This document shows positions 17,822 through 27,403 of a DNA stretch of 48,410 nt, piece by piece. The DNA is from Tritrichomonas foetus (taxonomy: Eukaryota; Parabasalia; Tritrichomonadida; Tritrichomonadidae). Each line of letters begins with the position of its first letter. The stretch's first letter is position 1. Made by a program: the position numbers and the translations under genes. The notes beneath the pieces are model-generated. The model did not search any database, had not been told where the DNA came from, and saw nothing but the letters and a program-made list of their open reading frames with translations. The stretch spans positions 1-48,410 of the forward strand of contig MLAK01000651.1 in assembly GCA_001839685.1 (NCBI GenBank), written 5' to 3'.

Positions 17822-19273
17822 TCATCGTTTCTTTTGGCGATCAAGAGCCTGTTCACTTTTATATACAGCATCTCCATGAAGCCAGTTGTCATTCCAATAC
17901 ATGATATTTCTATCATGCCCATACTTTCCATATACAAGTGGCATCCATAACCAAAATCCAAACCATGCAAGCGTCCAAGTTGCAAAAGCGACAATTCCAC
18001 GCAATTTTTTTGGTAAAATCATTTCCAAAATCGCTCCATAAGCACAACAACCAATCATCAGTGGAATTAAGTAATGATACAAATACATTGTTCGTGGAAT
18101 GAGATAAAATGGGAAGTAGCACATCATCCAACCGATAGTAAATCTTATCCCTTTCATATACAATTCATGTTTATAAGGGAAAGCACACAATACAACACCA
18201 AGAAAGGCAAAATAATAAGAAAACACATTTCCATGACATTTTATTTCTTGTCCATAACCTCCCCAGAATCCAACATCGATTCCTGTTAGAAACGGCCAAT
18301 TATGTGGACGACTCTGAGACCCATGGAAGTTCCGGATTCCCATATTCCCAGAATGCATGATCCAGGTGAGCTTTAAAGAACGATAGAGAAGACCTGGCTT
18401 CTGAATCCGGCGTCCCATAATTGATACATTTGGTGCAGATAAAGGAATTAGCTGAGCTTTCATGTTTTCTGGTAAATAGCCTTTCCCTTGTCCAGATAAT
18501 GGCAAAACTATAAAATGAACATAGAAAGAAGCTAAATATACAAATAAATTCAATAAAAATAAAGTCGATCCATAAACAAAAATTTCAAAAAGGTAATCCA
18601 TAATTCCAATTTTGGTAAGAGGGAAAAAATTAACAATATAAATAAAAGCATCTAAGCCCATTAACCCCCATGCTGTGTTCTTACAGGAGCAAGCAGCACC
18701 AAGAGAAAGGCCGGTTAAAACATGCCAAGCAGCAAATTTTTTTCGATTTTGAAGTCTCAGCGAAAATGTGAAAGAAATAATAGCTAAATGTAAACAACTG
18801 AAAAAGTGGAGCATACCATCACTTAGAATGAACCTCCCTTCAGTTGCCATCGAAGTATCAGTGACCATTAGTGTTGCTGCAGTAATCGCAGATATATATC
18901 CGAATCCGCTAAAACGAACTGTGACGTAGATCAGCGGGCAGCAAAGTGCCGAAAAAATTGCAGGAGTTAATCTGAGCGAAACATATGAACAATCTGGATA
19001 TTTGCGCGTATTGTGAAAAGGTAAATTTCCGTCATATTCTGATAAATTTGAAAAGGCAAACATGATGAGCTTTCCGAGTGGTGGATGGATATCGAAGAAA
19101 AACTGCGATTTCGTATACCAATTTGTGAAATTACCAAAGTGGACTTCATCAAAAACTGGACCGTCTGGGTGGAATATGACCCAAAGTCGTATTGCTAAGG
19201 CGATAAAAGTTAATATTATAATGTAGAAGGCATCATATCCTGTAAGTTTTGCTCCATGACCTTCTTCATTCAT
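17822..19273 (-). CDS. Protein O-mannosyltransferase (PMT family), lacking the MIR loop
   Basis: A multi-pass ER membrane glycosyltransferase of GT39 that transfers mannose from dolichyl phosphate to Ser/Thr. The first lumenal loop has the family signature: FDEVHFG with the catalytic D42-E43, followed by FDIHPPLGK (61-68). About ten membrane helices follow, and the C-terminal part keeps the family pattern (HNWPFL, then YLYHYLIPL). Length is 483 residues from this ATG, against roughly 750 in fungal and animal PMTs; the missing part is the central lumenal loop with the MIR (beta-trefoil) domains, which here is only about 80 residues. An upstream ATG at 19354 would add 27 residues, but the start at 19273 has CCATATTTTC upstream and a more normal N-terminus. 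If it is a bacterial-like or secondarily trimmed PMT cannot be told by eye. Confidence 0.88.
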   Translation of the reverse strand: MNEEGHGAKLTGYDAFYIIILTFIALAIRLWVIFHPDGPVFDEVHFGNFTNWYTKSQFFFDIHPPLGKLIMFAFSNLSEYDGNLPFHNTRKYPDCSYVSLRLTPAIFSALCCPLIYVTVRFSGFGYISAITAATLMVTDTSMATEGRFILSDGMLHFFSCLHLAIISFTFSLRLQNRKKFAAWHVLTGLSLGAACSCKNTAWGLMGLDAFIYIVNFFPLTKIGIMDYLFEIFVYGSTLFLLNLFVYLASFYVHFIVLPLSGQGKGYLPENMKAQLIPLSAPNVSIMGRRIQKPGLLYRSLKLTWIMHSGNMGIRNFHGSQSRPHNWPFLTGIDVGFWGGYGQEIKCHGNVFSYYFAFLGVVLCAFPYKHELYMKGIRFTIGWMMCYFPFYLIPRTMYLYHYLIPLMIGCCAYGAILEMILPKKLRGIVAFATWTLAWFGFWLWMPLVYGKYGHDRNIMYWNDNWLHGDAVYKSEQALDRQKKR

Positions 19274-20434
19274 GTTTTTCAAGAAAATATGGTTATATTT
19301 ATATATAATTGGCAAAAATACATTGAAATTGATCTGATGAATAATGAACATCATAAAATCACCATTAATTCATTGCATTATGTGACAAATGTTATGGATT
19401 TATGGATTATGTTGAGAAAGTAAAACCGGAATTGTTTTTTGATCATACTTTTAGATTAGAAAAATCATTGGTGAAATGAGATATTTTGTTGATCAACTGA
19501 TCTGAACATAAAAGCAAATGAGGAGATATATCACTTCATTTATTTAACTTAAATCACCAATTTATTTGTTTCAAAAGTTGAGAATCACAATGTGGCCAAC
19601 TTTTTTAGAGAGAAATAAGTTTCATATTAATTTCTTACATGTTTCCAAATATTTCACTATTTATTTTCATTACTTCGGCGTTTTTAAAGTTGAACCATAT
19701 TCAATTAAATTTGATTTCAATTTTATATAGTTGAAATCTCTCATATTTCAATCAAAATCATATAATACTCAAAATAGATTATGTTCTGAAACATTGAAAA
19801 TATGAAATCTTCGGGAAAAACGTTTTTTTCGTCTTGCTGGCAGTTGTGAATTTGGCTTTATTCACAAAAAGCTCCTTGAACTCAACTTTTTAAACGTTGG
19901 TTAAGAGGATATCCTAAACGGTCATTTTATAGTTTTTTTTCTAATCATTTGAAAATAATAGAAAAGTTGAGACATATCATCGAAAAAGCAAATAATTCAT
20001 TTAAAAGCTTTATTCAATTATGTCGCTTTTTAAAATAGTGAAATCTGATATTCTGAAAAAGCCAATATTGTCCACTTTTCGATATCATTTTTGAATTATG
20101 AAAGTTTTTTTCATTTTCTATGAATTTGTCAAATTATTCATCATTTGAATTGAAATATTTCTTAGTTCGTTTGAATTGATATATTAACACTTATCAGAAA
20201 AATGTTGGTATTTCTTCAATTTTTCCATGGTTCTATGATATCTCAATTGTCTCTTAGTTTTTCAAATGCTTCTCTTGAAAACATCAATTTTTGAAACAAA
20301 TCATATTTCTAATTTCACAAAATAATATTTCAATTTTATGAGGCTAATTTTACAAACTACAAATTTTGTTAACAATTGAAAATCAACTTTGAAAATTAAA
20401 CATTGAAAAAAAGTGAGAAGTTACCAAAATAATA
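19274..20434. other. Long head-to-head spacer
   Basis: About 1.1 kb between the divergent PMT and initiator-binding-protein genes. No frame longer than about 20 codons makes sense. A small perfect hairpin GATTTCAA/TTGAAATC occurs at about 19710-19735. AT-rich, otherwise featureless. Confidence 0.4.
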
Positions 20435-21523
20435 ATGAATTTCTCGACTGATCAAGAAGAGCAATTCGACTGGAGCATCCACGGAAGTCCCATAATCACT
20501 CTAGATGACTCGCCAATGAAGTTTGATTTTGCCAATCAGCCGTCGATGCTTTTAATGGACGCCCCGCCATCTGACAGTTTTTTACTTCACGACGAGGATG
20601 ATCTTAGCCTGCCCGCTTTTCCAACTCTGGCATCAAAAAATGAAATCAAACCAACTGTTTTGCCTGAACTCAAAAATTTCAACTTTAATATGATTACTGC
20701 GAATTATTTGAATAATTATAGTCCAATCAACAACAATAATAACACTAACAGTTCAATTGTAAATAATAATACCGGTAATCTGTACAGTAACAGTTTGAAC
20801 GCCAATTCCCCGAACAGTAATATTATTAATTCTATACCAGAAACACGCTCGTATGTTCTTCCAGATATTCAAGTCTCAAAATCCCCATCAAGCAACCAAA
20901 TTCTGTTCATCATGGAAAACATGGCCAAATTTGCGAATTCAAAATCGAAAACCGAGCCCCTCCCGCCAGTCCATCAAATTGTTTCAACAGAAGAACTTGA
21001 ATTCGAATCGATTTGCAATGACAAAGCGCTTACGTTCAACCCGAAGAAGCTCGGCTTTATCCCATCCAAATTTTGGGAAGATAAAACTTTTACTTTTGGT
21101 GAATTGCTTTCCAACTTTTTCAGAAGAAAGAGCAACTCTAATAACAGATTCTACCATAAATTGTTTAACGCCTTAAAAATAACAGAAGACGATCCATTCT
21201 ATTCCGAATATATCGGAGTCGAATGGGTCAACAAAGATGTCATTCGAGTGGATAAGCGAAAATTCGCAAGATTACTCGGAATCAAAACAATTGATGGATC
21301 TTTATTCCATCATCAAGGAAATTTCCCGTCACATGGCTTTATTGAGCTGAATACCACAAATGTGACAGATTTAGTCTCTCCAGAGGTCTTAAAAGACGTC
21401 GATTTTGATAACGTTCGTCTCCTCATTCACCAAGCGGGCGTTTTTGTCAAAGGATGCACTGAAGAAGTGATTAATGACTGCAAGTGGATAAACGTTCGAA
21501 AGGGACCACAATATTATCATTAG
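20435..21523 (+). CDS. Initiator-binding transcription factor, IBP39-type
   Basis: A 362-residue protein whose C-terminal half carries the initiator-binding domain (IBD), a winged-helix fold known only from trichomonads, where it recognises the Inr element at transcription starts. The domain runs from about 205 to 305: GFIPSKFWEDKTFTFGELL, RFYHKLFNALKIT, GVEWVNKDVIRVDKRKF, LLGIKTIDGSLFHHQGNFPS. The first 190 residues are low-complexity: acidic start (QEEQFDWS, LLHDEDDLS), then Asn/Ser-rich 95-135, which could act in activation. In IBP39 itself the IBD is N-terminal, so this is a different architecture or paralogue. After the IBD there are about 55 more residues. This family is the strongest taxonomic marker in the window. 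Its own promoter has no obvious TCAYW; ACCAAAATAATA precedes the ATG. Confidence 0.82.
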   Translation: MNFSTDQEEQFDWSIHGSPIITLDDSPMKFDFANQPSMLLMDAPPSDSFLLHDEDDLSLPAFPTLASKNEIKPTVLPELKNFNFNMITANYLNNYSPINNNNNTNSSIVNNNTGNLYSNSLNANSPNSNIINSIPETRSYVLPDIQVSKSPSSNQILFIMENMAKFANSKSKTEPLPPVHQIVSTEELEFESICNDKALTFNPKKLGFIPSKFWEDKTFTFGELLSNFFRRKSNSNNRFYHKLFNALKITEDDPFYSEYIGVEWVNKDVIRVDKRKFARLLGIKTIDGSLFHHQGNFPSHGFIELNTTNVTDLVSPEVLKDVDFDNVRLLIHQAGVFVKGCTEEVINDCKWINVRKGPQYYH

Positions 21524-21915
21524 TGAATTCTATTATTATGATATTGTGTGCAGATTGGATTTTTCCGAATTATTTGATAAATATAAATAAAATGATAAAA
21601 TCAATTTAACGTTTTTTTGGTATTGTCATTTTGTCATAAAAAGAATATATATTATAATATAATGTTTATATTCATTTCATAATATTTTGAATTCATGGAA
21701 TTTAGTTGATAGCTTTTTGGTTGGAAGTATAGAATTTAAAACCACTTTTCCTATTCTAGTAGATGGCTTTCATTAAGTGGAAACTACTTGGAGACCAAAA
21801 ATAGAAATATTTGAGATTAGCTTTTTTTTGTTGATTCAATAATGTGAAATATGTATTTAAATGATTAAAAATGTGGTGTAAATAGAGTTTAATAAATTAC
21901 AATAACAAATTAAGA
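21524..21915. other. Convergent 3' spacer
   Basis: AT-rich tail-to-tail spacer. A polyadenylation-signal-like AATAAA stands at about 21585, some 60 nt after the stop codon of the initiator-binding protein gene. Confidence 0.4.
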
Positions 21916-22185
21916 TTATTTCAAAGATGATATAAAATCTTCGTATTCATCCTGGGCCTGCTGGATTTCGCATGTGTATTGCTGCTGAATAAGCTTTTTC
22001 TGATATTCTGAATATTTATCGAGGATGGAAAACCTTTGTTGAATGATTTCGTCATGTTCTTTCTTCAATTTGACTAATTCTGGATGGGTGTCATTATTAA
22101 GAGCTGAAAGCTCAGCAATAATTTTTTCAAATGTAGCAATAGCTGGTGTTAATACGATCGCTTTCTCTGATGAATGCGAATCCAT
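21916..22185 (-). CDS. Small Sds3/BRMS1-like protein
   Basis: An 89-residue helical protein from the ATG at 22185 (the frame opens two codons earlier at a TTG). The second half reads DTHPELVKLKKEHDEIIQQR, then a helix with a Y-x-x-Y pattern and an ending in IQQAQDEYEDFISSLK. This fits the core of the Sds3/BRMS1 family, in which a THPE-like motif is followed by a long helix full of Glu/Arg and a Tyr-rich stretch; Sds3 homologues scaffold the Sin3-histone deacetylase complex. The protein is far shorter than animal or fungal Sds3 and lacks the later Sin3-interacting region, so the assignment is tentative; any small coiled-coil protein is the alternative. It has one of the best initiators of the window (TCATTTT) and shares a 187-bp spacer with the RCC1-like gene. 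Confidence 0.6.
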   Translation of the reverse strand: MDSHSSEKAIVLTPAIATFEKIIAELSALNNDTHPELVKLKKEHDEIIQQRFSILDKYSEYQKKLIQQQYTCEIQQAQDEYEDFISSLK

Positions 22186-22189
22186 TTTC

Positions 22190-22196
22190 AAAATGA
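22190..22196 (-). promoter_or_regulatory. Initiator TCATTTT of the Sds3-like gene
   Basis: Minus strand TTCATTTTGAAA followed directly by ATG. It matches TCAYW and would give a 5' UTR of under 10 nt, typical for trichomonads. It supports the ATG at 22185. Confidence 0.55.
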
Positions 22197-22352
22197 AAAA
22201 TTGGCCTTATTAGGTGAAAATTGGTTGACCATTTAAGCCGTGAATGAACTTATTTTCACAAATTATACAATGCATATTTGGTCTATCTTCAAATACTTCC
22301 ACGAAACATTGAAATTGTAAAGTTATCAAAATGGTCAAATAAAATCAACCTT

Positions 22353-22357
22353 TCACT
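22353..22357 (+). promoter_or_regulatory. Initiator TCACT of the RCC1-like gene
   Basis: TCACT, 15 nt upstream of the ATG at 22373, matches TCAYW. ACATAATTTTT follows at once and resembles the start-proximal element of the histidine kinase gene. Confidence 0.45.
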
Positions 22358-22372
22358 TACATAATTTTTAAA

Positions 22373-23455
22373 ATGAGCGGAAGATCCGGAAACATATCAA
22401 CTTCAGTTTATTGTTTTGGTTCAGGCGAGTTTAACCAAACAACACAGCAAAATGATGTCAATACGCCCGTTTTAATAATGAAAGATTCAGGAATCGAAAA
22501 AGTCTTTGCGGGCGGCTGGCATTCTGCCACAATCTCAGTTGATGGAAAACTTACAACATGGGGAAAAATTAACACAGTTAAAACGACTGACCAAACGGCT
22601 AATTTATTCGAAGACAATAAAGACGAAAATTCATCCAAAATAACTACTTCAACATTTAATCAAGAACCAACTGTCGAACATTCTGGCGTTAAAAATGCGG
22701 CACTAACGGATTATCATACAATTATTATCGATTTAATAGATTGTGCACATTTAATAACATACGATAATCAAATTGTCACTGTTCCAAATGCTACAAACAT
22801 TTTTGCTAAATACCAAACAATTATAGTCTTTCAAGGAACAAAAATTCGGGTTTATACCCCAATGAAAGATATCGAGACAAGTTTTGAATTACCACAAAAT
22901 GAAAATCCAATTTCTGCTGCTATTATAAATCATGGTTTTGCTATTCTTTCTGACAAAGGAATCCTCAGAATCTATAATCAAAAACAGCCAGACCCTTCAA
23001 TTATCACTGATATTGTTTCAGTTGCTTCCAGTAATGAAAAGTATATTGTGTTAAAACCAAATGGTAGAATTTATGAAATTTTTTCAAATGGCAGTAAAAG
23101 ACAAATTTCTGGAATTGGTGGAAATCCAATTGCTTTGTTTGCAGGTGGTTCCCATTTTGGTTGTATCACTTTTGAAGGCGATTGCTGGATGTGGGGTGTT
23201 GGAGTTCGTGGTCAGCTTGGAAATTCCAGTTTCACTAATTCTTTTCAACCTAAAAAAGTTGTTTTGAAAGAAGATGTTCGCGTGATTTCTGGCGCTGCTG
23301 GCGAAGAGCATACAATTCTTTTGACTGTCAAAGATACATCATTCATTCCGCAGGTTCCTGAAGCGATGAAACAGACAGAGTATATAAAAATGCTGAGGAT
23401 GAGTGCCGCAATCCAAGGAGCGTTTCTTGCTTCAGAATTTGACTCGAAATTCTAA
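22373..23455 (+). CDS. RCC1-like beta-propeller protein
   Basis: A 360-residue protein with RCC1-type repeats. Clear repeat cores: VYCFGSGEFNQ near residue 12, VFAGGWHSATISVDGKLTTWG near 45, LFAGGSHFGCITFEGDCWMWG near 262, VRGQLG following, and ISGAAGEEHTILLT near 303. The middle blades (80-250) are diverged. RCC1 proteins form seven-bladed propellers; the classical one is the exchange factor for Ran on chromatin, but many relatives have other roles, and the residues that would insert into Ran cannot be checked here. The divergent middle and a blade count that may be under seven argue against calling it RCC1 itself. It is expressed divergently from the Sds3-like gene. Confidence 0.82.
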   Translation: MSGRSGNISTSVYCFGSGEFNQTTQQNDVNTPVLIMKDSGIEKVFAGGWHSATISVDGKLTTWGKINTVKTTDQTANLFEDNKDENSSKITTSTFNQEPTVEHSGVKNAALTDYHTIIIDLIDCAHLITYDNQIVTVPNATNIFAKYQTIIVFQGTKIRVYTPMKDIETSFELPQNENPISAAIINHGFAILSDKGILRIYNQKQPDPSIITDIVSVASSNEKYIVLKPNGRIYEIFSNGSKRQISGIGGNPIALFAGGSHFGCITFEGDCWMWGVGVRGQLGNSSFTNSFQPKKVVLKEDVRVISGAAGEEHTILLTVKDTSFIPQVPEAMKQTEYIKMLRMSAAIQGAFLASEFDSKF

Positions 23456-23892
23456 CTGTTTGTTCCAAAAAAACATTGCTTCATCTATTTGTGAACTATT
23501 TGTGATTAACAAAGAATTTTGGTATTCTTTTGTTTTAATTCACAAAGATTTGATGCTTTTTGTGAATCTGTTTTACAGCAATTAACTTTGTTCTACAAGT
23601 GTTCATGGAAGTTTTGCTATTTCATAATCATTACAAAACTATAAATATTTAGTTGTATAAAATAAATGACTAAATTATTGCTGATAATTCAATTGAGTCG
23701 GGATAAATTTGCATGTGAATCTTTCAATATACCATGTACATGATATAGATAATTGAAACAATGAATCAATAAATATATAATAAAACTAAATTAAACCAAA
23801 TCTATTGTGAAAATATTATTTTTATTACATAATCATTTTTTATGACTTTTTCAGCTAATTTTTCATTCTATTCTTCTATTGATTTCAATTTT
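23456..23892. other. Convergent 3' spacer
   Basis: AT-rich tail-to-tail spacer without frames of note between the RCC1-like and the kinase-Sel1 gene. Confidence 0.4.
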
Positions 23893-25650
23893 TCAAATTC
23901 CTCTTTTGCCTAGTTTGTAGTATTCCAATGCTTTTTCTATATCACCCTTGGACTGGTATGTACATCCGAGTAGGTAAGGTGCATCAAAGTATTTTTTCCT
24001 CAAACAAATTTCCAAATATGGTATTGCTTCATCATATTTACGATTTTCATATTTAATTTTTGCAAGCATATAGCATGCAAACACATCATTTTCTTTGGCA
24101 CCTTTCTCAAGATATGATAAAGCCAGCATTTTCTCATTCGCTATTTCATCAGATGTTTTATTAATAGTCATTTTTGTGTGAGTATTTTTGTTTCCATTGC
24201 TTTGCTTAATAATATTTTCTGCTGCCACTACATTGTTATATAAAATTGAACCAAGTTTACCAAGTGCTGGAATACTTCCACTTTTGGCAGCTGCTAAATA
24301 TTGTCTGATTAAACCTATTGAATCATTTGTTAATTCACAAATTGAAGCTCTTAATAAATAACCTTCTGCAGTTTCACCAAAATTCTTTGCATCATTTTCA
24401 ATTTTTTCAATAAAAGGTTTGGCGTAAATGTTGCCATAGTATACTGCAACTGTTAAACATTTCAATGAAAGTGCCCAATCACGCGGCAATATATAGCCAT
24501 GATAAAGCCATGTTCCAAGTACAAACAAAGCTTCGGAATTTGTTGAGACTGCAAGATTAATCATATCTCGAACTAATTTGAAAGGATTATCTTTATTTTG
24601 CTCAATACACTCATTTACTTCATTTTTTTCTTTCGATGCAGATTTGAGATTTATCTGACATTGTTTTCTGGCTTTTTTTTCATATTCATCAATTTCTTCC
24701 TTAAATTTAAGAAATTCCTTTTCATCAGTGTCATCAAACCAACAATCTGGATCCTCCAATCTTTCACAAACTACATCAATTGTGGGTCGATATTGTGGAT
24801 TACCATCCCACATCCATTTTATCAACACTTTCATTTTTCTTGATGTAACAAGAAACTCAGGCCTATAACCACTTTTGTATTGTGTGGCAAATACCTGACT
24901 TAATAATTTGTAGGAACACAAAGTATGATTGCTAATTGAAAAACCTTGTTCAAATGATTTACCTTCACACAGCTCATAAAAAACCAATCCAAGTGAAAAA
25001 ATATCAGCAGGAAAGGAATAATTCTTATTATTTAACATTTCTGGGGCTTTGTATTTAGCTGTTCCACAATCTATTGAGTTATTTACGTTTTCATTTAATC
25101 GAGACCGTGATAAACCAAAATCAGCAACATGTGGTCTTTTATGTTTATCAACAAAAATATTATGTGGCTTTAAATCACGATGTATTATTTTATTTTCATG
25201 CATCCACCTTACAGCCCTACCAACTCCATATATAAATTTTGTTTTTTCAGTTCCTGTCCAATTATCGTAATACATTTCTGGATTTCTTGGCTGTGTCAAA
25301 CACAAATAAAGAGATTGATTTTGATAGAAAGGAGTGGCAATAGAAGTTTTATACTTGTCAAATTTCGTTCTTTCTTTATCTTTCTTAAAAACAATATTAA
25401 ATCCGTCCAAACCAACAGTACATGGGTGTTTGATTCTTTTCATAATATCAAGTTCTCTAAAGAAGTATTTAGGTGAAAAATAATGTTCGTAAATCTCTTT
25501 AAAAACAATTTCAAATGGTTCGCCATTTTCATCAGTTTTATTTTTTAATATTCCTTTGTATATATTACCCGATGAGCCTTTAACTGGCATTTGGTGAAGA
25601 ATTATTATGTCATCAATGTCTATGAGCTTTTCGGCAAAACTTCTCAGCAT
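23893..25650 (-). CDS. Protein kinase with C-terminal Sel1-like repeats
   Basis: A 585-residue kinase-repeat fusion, starting at the ATG at 25650 (a longer frame begins only at a TTG). The kinase domain (about 15-310) has a glycine loop VKGSSGNIYKG, ATP lysine in VFKEI (K51), catalytic loop HRDLKPHNI (157-165), DFG (177-179), a P+1 region with KAPEM (201-205) and a terminal RPT motif near 300, so it should be active; the loop and APE region suit TKL/Ser-Thr kinases. After a charged linker (about 325-355), the rest is a helical array of Sel1-like repeats (GTWLYHGYILPRDWALSLKC; ACYMLAKIKYENRKYDEAIPY; APYLLGCTYQSKGDIEKALEYY), which bind protein partners. Similar kinase-Sel1 fusions are common in trichomonads. 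The pathway is unknown. Confidence 0.9.
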   Translation of the reverse strand: MLRSFAEKLIDIDDIIILHQMPVKGSSGNIYKGILKNKTDENGEPFEIVFKEIYEHYFSPKYFFRELDIMKRIKHPCTVGLDGFNIVFKKDKERTKFDKYKTSIATPFYQNQSLYLCLTQPRNPEMYYDNWTGTEKTKFIYGVGRAVRWMHENKIIHRDLKPHNIFVDKHKRPHVADFGLSRSRLNENVNNSIDCGTAKYKAPEMLNNKNYSFPADIFSLGLVFYELCEGKSFEQGFSISNHTLCSYKLLSQVFATQYKSGYRPEFLVTSRKMKVLIKWMWDGNPQYRPTIDVVCERLEDPDCWFDDTDEKEFLKFKEEIDEYEKKARKQCQINLKSASKEKNEVNECIEQNKDNPFKLVRDMINLAVSTNSEALFVLGTWLYHGYILPRDWALSLKCLTVAVYYGNIYAKPFIEKIENDAKNFGETAEGYLLRASICELTNDSIGLIRQYLAAAKSGSIPALGKLGSILYNNVVAAENIIKQSNGNKNTHTKMTINKTSDEIANEKMLALSYLEKGAKENDVFACYMLAKIKYENRKYDEAIPYLEICLRKKYFDAPYLLGCTYQSKGDIEKALEYYKLGKRGI

Positions 25651-26192
25651 TTTATTAATTCTGGCAAATATTGAAAGCAATATACTCTGAAAAAGTTTCT
25701 TATATCAAGTGATATGAATTTCCCATTTCTCAAAAAGTGAGAAAGTGACAAAGGTAACGATCAAACTAAAATATGGCATGTTTTACCAGTGAACATTTTT
25801 CGTAAATTTGACCTTTCATATGACCTTATATGGTATTTATGTTTACATACTAGATTCCCAAAACTGAGTACAGTCTCCAATTTTTTTTTGTGCTGGGAGT
25901 GTGTATATGTCATGTTTAGGCTAGATATAAAACATGGCAATTTTGGACAAAACTGTTTCAGAAAGACTTTCCATATTTAACGATAGAAGCGGTTAAATTT
26001 TATCTTATCGTCATATTGAATTGATCATATTTTCTATTCGTTCACAAAAATTTTAACTGGTATTTCTTAACTCCAATGCTTATTAATTTCACCATAAAAC
26101 TGTCAAATAAGAACAATTGTACTTTCCCAAAAAAGTTACAGATTGAATAAAGATTGGAATAAATTTGAATACTATCTTAATCATACACACGA
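25651..26192. other. Head-to-head spacer with two TGACCTT sites
   Basis: Divergent promoter region of the kinase-Sel1 and Rab genes. Two copies of TGACCTT (25809-25815 and 25820-25826) lie 11 nt apart. A 63-codon frame (25789-25980) opens with GTG and is judged not coding. Confidence 0.4.
26181..26187 (+). promoter_or_regulatory. Initiator TCATACA of the Rab gene
   Basis: TCATACACACGA stands immediately before the ATG at 26193 and matches TCAYW. Confidence 0.55.
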
Positions 26193-26786
26193 ATGTCTTC
26201 GATAATTAGCTATAAGTTTATTATTATTGGCAGTTCAGGCGTTGGAAAAACGGCTATTCTTAAGCGTCTCGTTGAAGATACTTTCACAGAGGAATCGCAA
26301 TCAACCATCGGTGTCGAATTCGATTCTACAATGATAACAGTCGAAGATCGCCGAGTAAAACTTCAAATATGGGATACAGCGGGACAAGAACGCTTCCGAT
26401 CAATCGCAAAGGCATACTACCGAAACGCCGTTGGCGTCATTCTCGTTTTCGATATTACGGAGAGAAAATCATTCGACGATCTTTCTTCCTGGTTGAACGA
26501 TGTTCACACTCTTTGTGATCCAAGCGCTGTTATTCAACTAATCGGTAACAAAGCCGACCTTACAGACCAGAGAGCAGTCACGCTGACTGAAGCCGAGGCA
26601 TTTGCATCTCATCAACATATGCAATACTTAGAAACGTCGGCTAAGGCAGGCGACAATGTTCGAGAGGCGTTCGTTCGAGTTGCAGGAAACATCGTTAGCA
26701 AAGGATTAAGGCCATCAAATCCACCCATAGATAAAAGCCCACTTTTGCCAGATTCAAATGGTGGTGGCAATAAAAAATGCTGTTAA
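26193..26786 (+). CDS. Rab small GTPase, Rab2/4/14-like
   Basis: A 197-residue Rab. P-loop GSSGVGKT (13-20), switch I TIGVEF, WDTAGQERF (60-68, with catalytic Gln66), NKAD (119-122), ETSA and a C-terminal CC for double geranylgeranylation. KLQIWDTAGQERFRSIAKAYYRNA, the GVEF effector region and the length best fit the Rab4/Rab14/Rab2 group, which act in early endosome recycling and ER-Golgi transport. All nucleotide-binding motifs are intact. In trichomonads the Rab family is greatly expanded, so orthology is not settled. The hypervariable tail (about 172-192) is Pro/Ser/Asn/Gly-rich. GC content and codon use are higher than in neighbours, consistent with a well-expressed gene. Confidence 0.95.
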   Translation: MSSIISYKFIIIGSSGVGKTAILKRLVEDTFTEESQSTIGVEFDSTMITVEDRRVKLQIWDTAGQERFRSIAKAYYRNAVGVILVFDITERKSFDDLSSWLNDVHTLCDPSAVIQLIGNKADLTDQRAVTLTEAEAFASHQHMQYLETSAKAGDNVREAFVRVAGNIVSKGLRPSNPPIDKSPLLPDSNGGGNKKCC

Positions 26787-27403
26787 GCAGAATTTTTTTC
26801 CAGTTAAATTTAAATTAAAAGTATTTCTTTACAATAAAATAATCTCTTTTTTTGACATTTTATCTATTTTTTTTTTAATCAGAAAGCATCTGCAAAATGT
26901 GCTTATTTTAGCTGTTATTCATTTCGTGGATTTTGTTGATGAAGCAAAATAATCAAAATATTATCAGATTCTGAACAGTCATCAAAAAAGATGTGAAATT
27001 TGAAGAAATTAGTATATCTTTACATTTCGGCCTAAAGTTAAGCAAAACAACATTGAGAATTGACCAAACTTGGATAAAATCTTTTTCATGTTTGGCCATA
27101 AGTTAATATTCGTAACACAGAGGTAATAAACTTAGTGAAATAATATTCTTATTTACAATGAAATTAGCGAAATAGGTCAATTTTCTCAAATTTATGAAAA
27201 GAACTTTGTTGTTGGAATTCAACAGAATTTGGATATTACATTCAGTTGACGAATGAGTCGATAACATAACAAACTATATAAATAATCTACTTATATCAGG
27301 AATGAATGATATTCGTCAAGGAAAAAAGTAGTTAAGAACATTTTGAATAAAAATGATTACTGGCAAAAATATATTTCTGATATTTCAATTGCAGACAAAA
27401 ATC
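26787..27403. other. AT-rich spacer
   Basis: No supported gene. A frame crossing the end of the Rab gene (26758-26952) is a shadow. A TAGGTCAA string occurs at 27173-27180. TCAATT at about 27384 is a possible initiator for the PHD gene. Confidence 0.4.

Noticed and set aside
25789..25980. 63-codon plus-strand frame in the spacer before the Rab gene.
   Set aside because: Opens with GTG, has no family likeness and lies in a divergent promoter region.
27353..27403. Intron ending at TTGCAG upstream of the PHD gene.
   Set aside because: No trichomonad-type 5' splice site or ACTAAC branch motif is present; a downstream start explains the hydrophobic extra residues.
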